Assembly: GCA_018648445.1 (NCBI GenBank)
Contig: JABGRG010000016.1
Coordinates: forward strand, 1 to 50,202
Length of the DNA stretch: 50,202 nucleotides
Source: Rhodospirillales bacterium
GTDB taxonomy: Bacteria; Pseudomonadota; Alphaproteobacteria; Rhodospirillales_A; JACZKS01
Direction of reading: 5' to 3'
Shown here: positions 24,012 to 32,355 of the stretch, piece by piece
Layout: every line of letters starts with the position of its first letter
How positions within the stretch are numbered: the stretch's first letter is position 1
Translations under genes and position numbers: made by a program
Notes under the pieces: generated by a model
The model's database searches: none
What the model saw: only the letters and a program-made list of their open reading frames with translations
What the model was told of the DNA's origin: nothing

Positions 24012-25105
24012 GATGCGCCGCCATCACCGCCAGTGGCACCTTCGGGCACGGAAACCACGCGCTGACCGATACGCACGAATTCCTGGCCAACCGTTATCAG
24101 ATTCATGCGTTCGGGCAATCCGCCCAGCCACACGCCGTCGGCAGTATCGGCGACCAGTATGGCCGGATAGAATTTGACGATGTCGCCACTGCCAACCACC
24201 TTGATGCCGACCACGCCTTCATCCGAAAGCGTCAGCAACGCAGGCGATACCCTGTGGGCGAACACGCTGCCCAATGGCAAGCGAAGTTCCGTCGTCAAAC
24301 CCTCGGCGATCTCCCCTTTCGGGTTATCGACCTCGACCTCGACGCGGAACGTACGTGTCGCTTCGTCGCCCACCTTTGAAACGTAGCTCACGGTGCCGCC
24401 GACCTCGGCGCCGGTGATCAGGCGAACAATGCCCAGCGAACCCAGCGCGACAGCCGAAACGTTTCGCTCAGCAACCTCGCCTACAATCAGAATGGGATCG
24501 AGGTCGACAACGCGCGCAACCGCGCTACCGACATTCACGACGTAGCCGATTTCGGCGGGAAGTTCGTCGACCACGCCGGCAAACGGCGCGCGGATGGTGC
24601 AGCGTTGAATGTCCAGCTTGATGGCCTCCAGACGGGCCTTGGCAGATTGCAGTTCGGCCTTGTTCTGGGCCAGAGTCACAACCGAACGAAATTGCTTCTT
24701 GGAAAGTTTTTGGGCCGCTTCAAAGGCGATTTTGCGCTGCTCGAGCACGGCTTCGGCTTCGGCCAAACGGGCCTTGCGGTCATCCATGGCCACGCGAACC
24801 AGCACGTCGCCCCTTTTGACCCGGTCGCCCTTCTTGACCAAGCGCGAAATCACGCGGCCCTTGGTTTCAGCCATGACATCGACGACACGCTCAGCTTCGG
24901 TGCGCCCGAACAGGACGATCTCGTTATCCCTTTGCTGGGCCACCATGGTCCGAACGCGCACCTTGGGCAGAACCTCGTCGGCAGCAGCCGTGCCGACGAT
25001 CGGTTCGGCGCCTTCTGTCACGCTGGTCTGGCCGATCTGCCCCGACATGATCCAGCCCAGCACCGAAACCGCGACCAAGACGGCAAATAGGTATGAACGT
25101 TTCAT
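24008..25105 (-). CDS. RND efflux periplasmic adaptor subunit (MFP/HlyD family)
   Basis: A 365-residue membrane fusion protein that links the RND pump to an outer membrane channel. It has an N-terminal signal/anchor (LFAVLVAVSVLGWIMSGQIG), a lipoyl domain with VKKGDRVKRGDVLVRV and FAGVVDELPAEIGYVVNVGSAVARVVD halves, and an alpha-helical hairpin (about 115-170). The beta-barrel part follows. Its start overlaps the PadR gene stop by four bases and its stop overlaps the pump start, making a tight three-gene operon. No outer membrane TolC-like gene is visible in the window. Confidence 0.93.
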   Translation of the reverse strand: MKRSYLFAVLVAVSVLGWIMSGQIGQTSVTEGAEPIVGTAAADEVLPKVRVRTMVAQQRDNEIVLFGRTEAERVVDVMAETKGRVISRLVKKGDRVKRGDVLVRVAMDDRKARLAEAEAVLEQRKIAFEAAQKLSKKQFRSVVTLAQNKAELQSAKARLEAIKLDIQRCTIRAPFAGVVDELPAEIGYVVNVGSAVARVVDLDPILIVGEVAERNVSAVALGSLGIVRLITGAEVGGTVSYVSKVGDEATRTFRVEVEVDNPKGEIAEGLTTELRLPLGSVFAHRVSPALLTLSDEGVVGIKVVGSGDIVKFYPAILVADTADGVWLGGLPERMNLITVGQEFVRIGQRVVSVPEGATGGDGGAS

Positions 25106-25665
25106 TCCGCTGCTCCCGCGCGTTGCTCAAAGGTCGGCGCAGCACCTGCGACGCCCGTATCCGCCAGAACGTGGCGGTTCTTTTCCATGAATTCGACAAT
25201 CGCCCCGTAAATGGACAGGCCAAAGTCGTGAACGAATTTCTGACCGGGGGCCAATCCACTTAGATCCGCGCAACACATCGCTTCGACGGTGGCGCGATAT
25301 TGCGCAAGGTAGCCCTCGAAAATCTCGTCGGCCCGCCCGGGCTCGAGAAAATGGGCGAAGAACATTATAAACAGATACTCCGAGCGAATTCTGTCCCCGC
25401 TGGGATCTTTGCCAAGGGTGTTGCGAAAGGCTTCCAGCCCGGCTTTGGTAATGCTGTAGATTTTTTTGCCGGGGCGTTTTTCCTGCACCATCTCGGTGCC
25501 GGTGACATATCCCGCTTCCGCCAGCCCCGTTAAAGCGGGATAGATCGAGCCAAAGCCCGCGCTATAGAAATGGGCCAGCGGCCCTTCTTCAAGCTGCTTT
25601 TTGATCTCGTATCCGCTTGCATCGCCCCGGGTCAAAACACCCAGGCACAGGGTTTTCGCGTCCAT
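25102..25665 (-). CDS. PadR-family transcriptional repressor
   Basis: The 187-residue product has a PadR winged helix (about residues 1-85: TLCLGVLTRGDASGYEIKKQLEEG, SIYPALTGLAEAGYVTG, GKKIYSITKAGLEAF) and a helical C-terminal dimerisation domain. PadR proteins usually repress detoxification or efflux genes and respond to phenolics or drugs. The ATG at 25665 has GGAAGG eight bases upstream; the longer open frame would start inside the operator region. It is the first gene of the RND operon, so it likely controls its own operon through the repeats at 25720-25769. Confidence 0.9.
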   Translation of the reverse strand: MDAKTLCLGVLTRGDASGYEIKKQLEEGPLAHFYSAGFGSIYPALTGLAEAGYVTGTEMVQEKRPGKKIYSITKAGLEAFRNTLGKDPSGDRIRSEYLFIMFFAHFLEPGRADEIFEGYLAQYRATVEAMCCADLSGLAPGQKFVHDFGLSIYGAIVEFMEKNRHVLADTGVAGAAPTFEQRAGAAE

Positions 25666-25719
25666 GCCGTTAACCTTCCCAAACGAAAAACAGAGCCGCG
25701 TTATATATATCGATTTGAT

Positions 25720-25769
25720 ATATTGCAATATGAAATATATAGGGACGAAATATATCCGCTTGCAATATG
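25720..25769. promoter_or_regulatory. Candidate PadR operator: palindrome plus direct repeats
   Basis: ATATTGCAATAT (25720-25731) is a perfect 12-bp palindrome. TTGCAATATG occurs at 25723-25732 and again at 25760-25769, 37 bases apart, and GAAATATAT at 25732-25740 and 25747-25755. The AT-rich cluster lies just upstream of the PadR gene, in the position of an autoregulatory operator and promoter. Confidence 0.55.
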
Positions 25770-25870
25770 CCGGAACGATATTATTTTTTGATCATTCCGT
25801 ATATCGTGGATTGCGCCGCTTCGAATGTGAAGCAGTTCACTTTCCGAAAAAAAGAATTTGGAATTTCGCT

Positions 25871-26554
25871 TCAGCCCATCGCCTCGACGATGAGCTCAAG
25901 CTGTTCGGGATCAAGCAGCGTGACCGAACCGCGTTTCAGCCGGATCAGTCCTTCTTCTTCCCAGGCGCGCAGTTGTTTGTTCACGGCTTCGCGCGACGTG
26001 CCCATCATGGCGCCCAGGATGCGCTGGGACAGGTTTAGAGAAATGCGCACGCCGCCGTCCTCCTCAACGCCGTGATCGTTCGCCAGGTCCAGCAGGCGCT
26101 TGGCCAGACGGGTGCGCAAATCGAGAAAGCTGAAATCTTCCAACTGTTCGCTGGTTCGCCGCAGGCGATGGCACATGACCATCAATAACTTGATGCAAAG
26201 CTCGGGATTGCGTTCCAGGAAGGGAAGAAAGTCGCGGCGTTCCAGCACCATCAGTTCGGTGCTTTCCATGGCCACGGCGTTGGCGGTGCGTTCGCCGCCG
26301 TCAATCAAGGCGATCTCGCCGAACACCTCGCCCGGCCCGATGACATTCAGCACCACCTCGCGTCCTTCGGACGAAAACGAACTGATGCGAACCCGCCCCG
26401 CAAGGACGGCCATCATACCGCTCGCCGGATCGCCCTTCATGAAGACCGGTTCCTTGGGACCAAAGCGCCGCGTCTTGGCGAACTTTCCCAGACGCACGAG
26501 GTCCGCCTCCGGCAAATGCTTGAGAAGGAAGTGTTCTCCGAGAATGGTCGGCAT
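25871..26554 (-). CDS. Crp/Fnr-family transcriptional regulator
   Basis: A 227-residue regulator with an N-terminal cyclic-nucleotide-like sensory domain (FGPKEPVFMKGDPASGMMAVLAGRVRI, GPGEVFGEIALIDGGERTA) and a C-terminal helix-turn-helix (LSQRILGAMMGTSREAVNKQLRAWEEEGLI, about 165-195). The phosphate-binding cassette (GE.A.IDG.ERTA) is close to Crp, so cyclic nucleotide binding is plausible. There are no Fnr-type cysteines for a FeS cluster. It is a single gene divergent from the SDR gene at 26718. Confidence 0.93.
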   Translation of the reverse strand: MPTILGEHFLLKHLPEADLVRLGKFAKTRRFGPKEPVFMKGDPASGMMAVLAGRVRISSFSSEGREVVLNVIGPGEVFGEIALIDGGERTANAVAMESTELMVLERRDFLPFLERNPELCIKLLMVMCHRLRRTSEQLEDFSFLDLRTRLAKRLLDLANDHGVEEDGGVRISLNLSQRILGAMMGTSREAVNKQLRAWEEEGLIRLKRGSVTLLDPEQLELIVEAMG

Positions 26555-26717
26555 TTAGTCCCCCGCGACAAGCCAATCAAACTGGCCAAGTAAAACTGAT
26601 AGCACATGCCGCAACCAACCACTAACGTAACAAAGCCTTTCTTGGCATTTAATGATTTCCGCCATGGCGGAACCTCCGCCGCAATCGGGGAATGCAGTTC
26701 TGGGTGAGGAGAAAACG

Positions 26718-27470
26718 GTGAACAGCTACAATTTTAAAGGGCGCAACGCGATCATCACTGGCGGGGCCAGGGGAATCGGTTTCGCCACGGCGGAACGTTT
26801 CCTCGATTGTGGAGCAGCAGTCAGCCTCTGGGATTTCGACCATGAAGCCCTAGATGAGGCTGCGACGTCTCTTGCCGCCAAAGGGAATGTTCAAGCAATT
26901 CTCTGCGATTGCGGCGACGAAAACGCCGTTGCCGAAGCCTATGCAAAAACCACCTCGCAGTTTCCCCAAGTGGACATCCTGGTCGCCAATGCCGGGGTCG
27001 TGGGCATTCAGAAGAGGGCGCTTGAATTCACTCTCGATGACTGGAACCACCTGTTGCGCAACGACCTGCTTAGCGTATTTCTGAGTTGCCGGGCCGTTGT
27101 TCCCGCGATGGTCAAACGCGGTTACGGGCGTGTCGTCGTTGTCACTTCGGTGGTCGGTCTGCTTGGTGCGCCAGGCAACGCCGCTTATGCGACCGCCAAG
27201 GGCGCAGCCATCACGTATGTCAAAACCCTCGGTCGCGAATTGGCGAATACGGGTGTTCTCGTCAACGGTGTTGCGCCCAACGCGATCGAAACTCCTTTTC
27301 TTTCGGACCTCACCGACACCTATTTGGATGCCGTCATCGCTCAGACCCCCATGGGCCGTCTTGGTCAGGCGGATGAAGTGGCGGCGCAAATATCTTGGTT
27401 AAGCTCGGAAGACAATTCGTTTTCAACCGGAGCCATTTTCGATCTATCCGGCGGTCGCTCACCATACTAA
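26718..27470 (+). CDS. SDR-family NAD(P)-dependent dehydrogenase
   Basis: A 250-residue classical short-chain dehydrogenase. NAIITGGARGIGFATAERF is the cofactor-binding loop, NAGVVG the NNAG-like motif, and the catalytic Ser (TSVVG), Tyr and Lys are present in NAAYATAKGAA. The C terminus has DEVAAQISWLSSEDNSFSTGAIFDLSGGR. I start at GTG 26718 because GGAGAAAACG precedes it; starts farther left have no support. Its position upstream of kduI suggests a sugar-acid or deoxy-keto-acid dehydrogenase (a KduD-like or gluconate 5-dehydrogenase-like role), but the substrate cannot be read directly. Confidence 0.9.
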   Translation: MNSYNFKGRNAIITGGARGIGFATAERFLDCGAAVSLWDFDHEALDEAATSLAAKGNVQAILCDCGDENAVAEAYAKTTSQFPQVDILVANAGVVGIQKRALEFTLDDWNHLLRNDLLSVFLSCRAVVPAMVKRGYGRVVVVTSVVGLLGAPGNAAYATAKGAAITYVKTLGRELANTGVLVNGVAPNAIETPFLSDLTDTYLDAVIAQTPMGRLGQADEVAAQISWLSSEDNSFSTGAIFDLSGGRSPY

Positions 27471-27476
27471 TCGGGC

Positions 27477-27498
27477 GCAGGCCCATTGCAGGCCCATT
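27477..27498 (+). repeat. Tandem 11-bp duplication
   Basis: GCAGGCCCATT occurs twice in direct succession right after the SDR stop. It is probably a slippage duplication rather than a functional element. Confidence 0.5.
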
Positions 27499-27647
27499 GC
27501 GCGCTTGCATCAACGGACCGGATTTCGCATGATGCGCGGGGAACACGTCAATACATTCGGGGAACCATTCTCGACCGCCGCCCAGCCGTTGGCTTGTGCG
27601 CGGAGAGAGTGGTTTTTTGGTTAGTACAAAACGAAAAGGAAAGACCG

Positions 27648-28478
27648 ATGGACGTTCGCCAGGGTATTCACAGCGACCACGCCAAGACGCTAACGACCGA
27701 GGAACTGCGTAGCGAGTTCCTCATCGACGATATTTTCGTTCCCGGCAAAATCACCATGACCTACAGCCACATCGACCGTATCGTGGTCGGCGGGGCTTGC
27801 CCGGGAAAGTCCGACATCGCGCTCGAAGCCAGCACGGCCTTCGGCGTCGACTTTTTTCTGCAACGCCGCGAGCTTGGCACCATTAACATCGGCGGCCCCG
27901 GCGTCGTCACCATCGATGGCGAGGCGTTCGAGCTTGGCGCCGAGGATGGCCTTTACGTGCCCATGGGCACCAAGGAAATTCTGTTCCGCAGCAAAGATGC
28001 CGCCAACCCGGCCAAGTTCTATTACACAAGCGCGCCCGCACACGCGGCGTACAAGGCGGTCAAAATCAACATCGCCGACGCCGAGACCGAATCCCTGGGC
28101 GACCCAAAAACCGCCAACGTGCGTACCATCTACAAATACCTGCACCCGGCGGTGCTGGAAAGCTGCCAGCTTTGCATGGGCCTGACCAAGCTTAACGAAG
28201 GCAGCATGTGGAATACCATGCCGTGTCACACCCACGAGCGGCGCATGGAAGTCTATCTGTACTGCCGCCTGCCCGAGGACGGCGTCGTCTTCCATATGAT
28301 GGGCGAGCCTTCTGAAACCCGCCACATCGTCATGCGCAACGAACAGGCCGTGATCAGCCCCAGCTGGTCGATCCATTCGGGCGTCGGCTCCACCAACTAC
28401 ACCTTCATCTGGGCCATGTGTGGCGAAAACCAGGTCTTCGGCGACATGGACTTCATCGACATGAAGGACCTGAAATAG
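27648..28478 (+). CDS. kduI: 5-dehydro-4-deoxy-D-glucuronate isomerase (DKI isomerase)
   Basis: KduI isomerises 5-keto-4-deoxyuronate (from pectin- or other uronate-derived unsaturated uronates) to 2,5-diketo-3-deoxygluconate in the cytosol. The 276-residue product matches the family length. The zinc ligands are in [10 protein letters not shown] (H194, H196, E201) and H243 (PSWSIHSG), closely matching those of E. coli KduI. AAAAGGAAAG lies before the ATG. The gene follows an SDR, is followed by a strong terminator and lies opposite the LacI-type regulator, so it is part of the sugar-acid block. Its product would normally be reduced by a KduD-type SDR. Confidence 0.97.
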   Translation: MDVRQGIHSDHAKTLTTEELRSEFLIDDIFVPGKITMTYSHIDRIVVGGACPGKSDIALEASTAFGVDFFLQRRELGTINIGGPGVVTIDGEAFELGAEDGLYVPMGTKEILFRSKDAANPAKFYYTSAPAHAAYKAVKINIADAETESLGDPKTANVRTIYKYLHPAVLESCQLCMGLTKLNEGSMWNTMPCHTHERRMEVYLYCRLPEDGVVFHMMGEPSETRHIVMRNEQAVISPSWSIHSGVGSTNYTFIWAMCGENQVFGDMDFIDMKDLK

Positions 28479-28506
28479 CCGTTCGCCACATTATTCGACG
28501 AAAAAC

Positions 28507-28539
28507 GGGGGAGCGGGCGGACAGCCCCTCCCCCTTTCT
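28507..28539 (+). terminator. Strong Rho-independent terminator of kduI
   Basis: GGGGGAG pairs with CTCCCCC, and inside it GGGC pairs with GCCC around GGACA. TTTCT follows. The two stems give one nearly continuous 11-bp hairpin between kduI and the convergent regulator. Confidence 0.8.
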
Positions 28540-28553
28540 ATTGACCGGGGAAA

Positions 28554-29618
28554 TCAGGTGCTTTGGCGTTCGATGATTTCGAAGCCGGTGTCGATGACCT
28601 TGTTTTCCACTTCTTCGCCAGCCAGCCGTTGCATAAGCATTTCGGCAGCCATGTGCCCCATTTTATAGCGCGGCGAGAATACCGTGGTCAGAGCCGGATT
28701 GGTCTCGGCGCCGATATCCAAACCATTGAAACCGGCGATCGCGACCCGTCCCGGCACTTCGACGCCGCGCCGCTCGCATTCTAAGATCGCCCCGACCGCC
28801 AGAACATCATTGGCGAAAAAGACGGCATCTACCTCGGGCGTCTGCTCCAACACCCTGGCGATAGCCTCGCCGCCCAGCCTCAATGCGGATCGACCGGGAC
28901 AATCCATACCAAGATTTACCGGCAAACCCCGCTCGGCTAGGGCGGCGCAGCACCCGTCCCGGCGTTCAGCGGCGCGCAAATCCAGATCCATGAGGGCGCC
29001 AACGAACGCGATGCGCCGATATCCGCGATCAAAGAGATAACCGGCCATCTCGTAACCCGCCTGGAAGTTGGAAAATCCGACGTTCATATCAACCGGTTGG
29101 TCGCCAAGCCCCATGACCTCTACCACCGGGATGCCCGAATTTTCCAAAATGGCGCGGCCATTTTCGGAATGATGGGTTCCGGTAACGATGATGCCTTCGG
29201 GAAACCAGCCGAGAAGAGCCGAAATCAAAGCCTCTTCTTCGTCGGGCGAATAGTTGGTGTTGCCCAGAAGGATTTGATAGCCCCGGCTCAACAGAACGTC
29301 GTGAACCCCTTGCACGATATCGGCGAAAACCGAATTGGTAAGGGCCGGAACGATGACCGGAATCATCTGGGTATGCATCGATGCGAGACCGCCCGCAATC
29401 CGGTTCGGCACATATCCCAATTCACGAATCGCTGCTTCGACTCGGGGCCGAAGTTTTTTGGAAACGGAGTCGGGATCGCGCAACAACCGCGACACCGTAA
29501 TCTTTGAAACACCGGCCCGGTCGGCTACCTCGCGCATGGTCACACGCCCACTGCGGCGGCGTGATGCTCGCCCCGCCCCGCTTACAACAGCATCCGGGCC
29601 TTTTTCCTGTTCTGCCAT
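28554..29618 (-). CDS. LacI/GalR-family transcriptional regulator (GntR-like gluconate type)
   Basis: The product has a LacI helix-turn-helix (VTMREVADRAGVSKITVSRLLRDPDSVSKKLRPRVEAAIRELGYVPNRIAGGLAS) and a periplasmic-binding-protein-like effector domain with VPALTNSVFADIVQG and VFFANDVLAVGAILECERRGVEVPGRVAIAGFNGLDIG. This subfamily (E. coli GntR/IdnR-like) senses sugar acids and binds TGTTACCGGTAACA-like operators, and such a site lies in the intergenic region at 29713-29726. The ATG at 29618 is taken as start with poor ribosome-binding support; a GTG at 29675 would overlap the promoter. It is divergent from the dehydratase gene, which is a probable target. Confidence 0.9.
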   Translation of the reverse strand: MAEQEKGPDAVVSGAGRASRRRSGRVTMREVADRAGVSKITVSRLLRDPDSVSKKLRPRVEAAIRELGYVPNRIAGGLASMHTQMIPVIVPALTNSVFADIVQGVHDVLLSRGYQILLGNTNYSPDEEEALISALLGWFPEGIIVTGTHHSENGRAILENSGIPVVEVMGLGDQPVDMNVGFSNFQAGYEMAGYLFDRGYRRIAFVGALMDLDLRAAERRDGCCAALAERGLPVNLGMDCPGRSALRLGGEAIARVLEQTPEVDAVFFANDVLAVGAILECERRGVEVPGRVAIAGFNGLDIGAETNPALTTVFSPRYKMGHMAAEMLMQRLAGEEVENKVIDTGFEIIERQST

Positions 29619-29666
29619 GCCTTGCGAAAGCCCCGAATTGTGGACGCTCAAAATTGAACAGCCCTG

Positions 29667-29695
29667 ATTATACACCTTGACAATTCAAAATGACA
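29667..29695 (-). promoter_or_regulatory. Promoter of the LacI-type regulator gene
   Basis: On the minus strand TGTCAT (29690-29695) and TATAAT (29667-29672) are spaced by 17 bases. The -35 overlaps the upstream operator at 29691-29704, which suggests autorepression. Confidence 0.5.
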
Positions 29696-29726
29696 CCGGT
29701 AACATTTCCAACTGTTACCGGTAACA
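29691..29726. promoter_or_regulatory. Two GntR/IdnR-type operators
   Basis: TGTTACCGGTAACA (29713-29726) is a perfect 14-bp palindrome identical to the core of known gluconate-type LacI-family operators. A second copy, TGACACCGGTAACA (29691-29704), has two mismatches in one half. Their centres are 22 bases apart, about two helical turns. They lie between the divergent LacI-type regulator and dehydratase genes. Confidence 0.75.
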
Positions 29727-29775
29727 TATATTGTCACGCACTATCAATATTCAAAAACCGGAGATGCTTCATTCG

Positions 29776-31506
29776 ATGAGCGAGAACAGGAAAACGCCCA
29801 AGACGCTGCGCAGTCACCGTTGGTACGGAACTGAAAACATGCGCGGATTCGCCCACCGCCAGCGTTTTTTGCAAATGGGTTTTCGCCGCCAGGATTTTGT
29901 TGGACGTCCCGTGATCGGGATCATCAATACCTGGAGCGAAATGAGCACCTGCCACTATCACCTGCGCGAGCGGGCCGACGAAGTGCGGCGCGGCGTGTGG
30001 AAGGCAGGCGGCTTTCCCGTCGAACTTCCGGCCCTTTCCCTTGGCGAGGTGATGGTCAAGCCGACCACCATGTTCTATCGCAACATGCTGGCCATGGAGA
30101 CCGAGGAGCTGCTCCGCAGCCATCCGCTGGATGGCGCCATTCTCATGGGCGGCTGCGACAAAACCACGCCCGCCCTGCTCATGGGCGCCTTCACCATGGA
30201 CATGCCCTGCATTTTCGTGCCCGCCGGTCCCATGCTGAACGGCAAGTGGCGTGACAAAACCATCGGCGTCGGCACCCACACCAAGAAATATTGGGACGAA
30301 TTGCGCGCCGGAACCATCACCAACGACGACTGGCGCGAACTGGAAGCCGCCATGACCCGTTCCAACGGCACCTGCTGCACCATGGGAACGGCATCGACCA
30401 TGACCTCCATCGCCGAGGCTCTGGGCTTCTCCATTCCGGGAGCGGCCAGCATTCCGGCGGTCGATTCGGCCCATCCACGCATGGCAACGGACGCCGGCGA
30501 GCGCATCGTTGAAATGGTGTGGGAAGACCTGAAACCCTCCAAGATCGCCACAAACGACGCTTTCCATAACGCCATCGTCACCTACGCAGCACTTGGCGGA
30601 TCGACCAACGCAACCGTCCATCTGATTGCCATGGCCCGGCGCATCGGGGCCGACGTAACGCTTGAGCAAATGGACGAGATCGCCCGCCAGGTTCCGGTTC
30701 TGACCAACCTGATGCCATCGGGTGAATACCTGATGGAGGACTTCCACTACGCGGGTGGCCTGAACGCCCTTCTGAGCCGCGTCTCCGACAAACTGCGTCT
30801 GGACGCCCTGACCATTACCGGCAAGACCATGGGTGAAAACATCGCCGGCGCAAAGGTCCATAACGACGACGTTATCCTGCCCCGCAACAAACCGTTGAAC
30901 GACCGCCCCACCGTGGCCGTTTTGCACGGCAACATCTGCCCCGACGGGGCCATCATCAAACCCAGCGCGGCCAGCCCCGAGTTGCTGCAGCACACGGGTC
31001 CGGCGATGGTGTTCGAGGATTACAACGACCTGTACGCCCGCATCGACGATGACGATCTGGACGTCGATGAAAATTCGGTCCTCGTGCTTTTGAACGGCGG
31101 ACCCATTGGCGGGCCGGGCATGGCCGAGTGGGGAGATCAGCAGATACCCAAGAAACTGCTGGCAAAGGGTGTGCGCGACATGCTGCGCATATCGGACGCG
31201 CGCATGAGCGGCACCCGCGACGGCACCGTCATTCTTCATATTGCGCCGGAGTCGGCCATCGGCGGCCCGCTCGCGTTGGTGCGAACGGGCGACATGATCG
31301 AGTTCGATTTTGCCAATCGCACGTTGAACGTTCTGGTGAATGATGCCGAACTTGACCGCCGTCGCACCGAATGGACAGCACCTGAACCGCTTTACAAACG
31401 CGGCTACGGGGTGGTTTTCGCCGAACACGTCAACCAGGCCAACGAAGGCGTGGATTTCGATTTTCTGGCCGCCCCCGGCGGCGTCATCGAACCGGATATC
31501 AATTGA
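29776..31506 (+). CDS. IlvD/Edd-family sugar-acid dehydratase
   Basis: A 576-residue cytosolic Fe-S dehydratase that removes water from an aldonate to give a 2-keto-3-deoxy acid. Characteristic features are the cluster/metal ligand regions with a Cys in MSTCHYHLRERADEVRR, GGCDKTTPALLMG and NGTCCTMGTASTM, then the substrate segment ARMSGTRDGTVILHIAPESA. By overall pattern it belongs to the L-arabonate/D-fuconate/gluconate branch rather than branched-chain amino acid IlvD. The ATG at 29776 is favoured because CGGAGA lies ten bases upstream; the first in-frame start would add 15 residues. Its stop overlaps the aldolase ATG (TGATG), so the two are translationally coupled. Confidence 0.93.
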   Translation: MSENRKTPKTLRSHRWYGTENMRGFAHRQRFLQMGFRRQDFVGRPVIGIINTWSEMSTCHYHLRERADEVRRGVWKAGGFPVELPALSLGEVMVKPTTMFYRNMLAMETEELLRSHPLDGAILMGGCDKTTPALLMGAFTMDMPCIFVPAGPMLNGKWRDKTIGVGTHTKKYWDELRAGTITNDDWRELEAAMTRSNGTCCTMGTASTMTSIAEALGFSIPGAASIPAVDSAHPRMATDAGERIVEMVWEDLKPSKIATNDAFHNAIVTYAALGGSTNATVHLIAMARRIGADVTLEQMDEIARQVPVLTNLMPSGEYLMEDFHYAGGLNALLSRVSDKLRLDALTITGKTMGENIAGAKVHNDDVILPRNKPLNDRPTVAVLHGNICPDGAIIKPSAASPELLQHTGPAMVFEDYNDLYARIDDDDLDVDENSVLVLLNGGPIGGPGMAEWGDQQIPKKLLAKGVRDMLRISDARMSGTRDGTVILHIAPESAIGGPLALVRTGDMIEFDFANRTLNVLVNDAELDRRRTEWTAPEPLYKRGYGVVFAEHVNQANEGVDFDFLAAPGGVIEPDIN

Positions 31507-32270
31507 TGGACAACAACGAAAACACCTTCAAGGCAAATTTACTGGCACAGAAACGGCTTATCGGGTCGTGGAACATGGTTGGCAGCACTCACGCCTCCGA
31601 GGCCATGGGGTGGGTTGGGTTCGACTTTCTGGTCGTTGATTTGGAGCACGCGCCCTATTCCATTGCACTGCTTCAGGATTGCCTGCGCGCCATCGCCTCA
31701 ACCCCGACCGAAGCCGTCGTCCGGCTGCCTAGTCAGGACCCCATCATCATCAAACAGGTTCTGGATTCCGGCGCGCGAAACCTCATGGTGCCGATGATCG
31801 AAAACACCGAGCAGGCCGAAGCGGTTGTCGGGGCCACGCGCTATCCGCCCGATGGTTACCGCGGATTCGCGTTGATGCACCGGGCCAGCCGTTACGGAAC
31901 CATCGACGGTTTCGCCAAAAAGGCCAATGACAACATCTGCATCATGGCCCAGTTGGAAACGCCGTCAGCCATCGAAAATCTGGGGGAAATTTCCGCCGTT
32001 CCCGGCGTGGACGCGCTGTTCGTCGGACCCGGCGATCTTTCGGCGGCCGTCGGTGAAATCGGCAATCCGGGCCACGAAAAGGTACAGGGCCTGATGATGG
32101 ACGCAGCCCAGCGAAGTGCCAAGGCCGGTGTTCCCATCGGCACAGTCATGGGGATGCCAGAGGCTGTCCGCAAATGTCTGGACAATGGTTATCAGTTCGC
32201 CGCCGTGGCTGGCGATCTGGCGTTCATGATGCGCGGCGCGACCGCGGCATTGAAGGAGGTTTCTGCTTAA
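31506..32270 (+). CDS. HpcH/HpaI-family aldolase
   Basis: A 254-residue class II pyruvate aldolase (4-hydroxy-2-oxovalerate, 2-keto-3-deoxy-L-rhamnonate or 2-keto-3-deoxyglucarate type). Diagnostic segments are FDFLVVDLEHAPYS (metal ligand E..H), NLMVPMIENTEQAEAVVGATRYPPDGYRGF, IMAQLETPSAIENL and ALFVGPGDLSAAVG. It should cleave the keto-deoxy acid made by the adjacent dehydratase into pyruvate and an aldehyde. The ATG overlaps the dehydratase stop. Exact substrate not assigned. Confidence 0.94.
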   Translation: MDNNENTFKANLLAQKRLIGSWNMVGSTHASEAMGWVGFDFLVVDLEHAPYSIALLQDCLRAIASTPTEAVVRLPSQDPIIIKQVLDSGARNLMVPMIENTEQAEAVVGATRYPPDGYRGFALMHRASRYGTIDGFAKKANDNICIMAQLETPSAIENLGEISAVPGVDALFVGPGDLSAAVGEIGNPGHEKVQGLMMDAAQRSAKAGVPIGTVMGMPEAVRKCLDNGYQFAAVAGDLAFMMRGATAALKEVSA

Positions 32271-32283
32271 CGCGGAAAGAAAA

Positions 32284-32304
32284 GAACACGTCAATTACGT
32301 GTTC
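32284..32304 (+). promoter_or_regulatory. Intergenic hairpin before the TTT transporter
   Basis: GAACACGT pairs perfectly with ACGTGTTC around CAATT. No T-tract follows. It separates the aldolase gene from the binding-protein gene and may limit read-through or stabilise the mRNA. Confidence 0.5.
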
Positions 32305-32355
32305 AGCGACATCGGGAGATCATACTAAGTAGTCTAACGAAAGGGATACAATACC

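Noticed and set aside
29734..31428. A 564-codon open frame antisense to the sugar-acid dehydratase
   Set aside because: It reads through conserved dehydratase motifs on the other strand and matches nothing.
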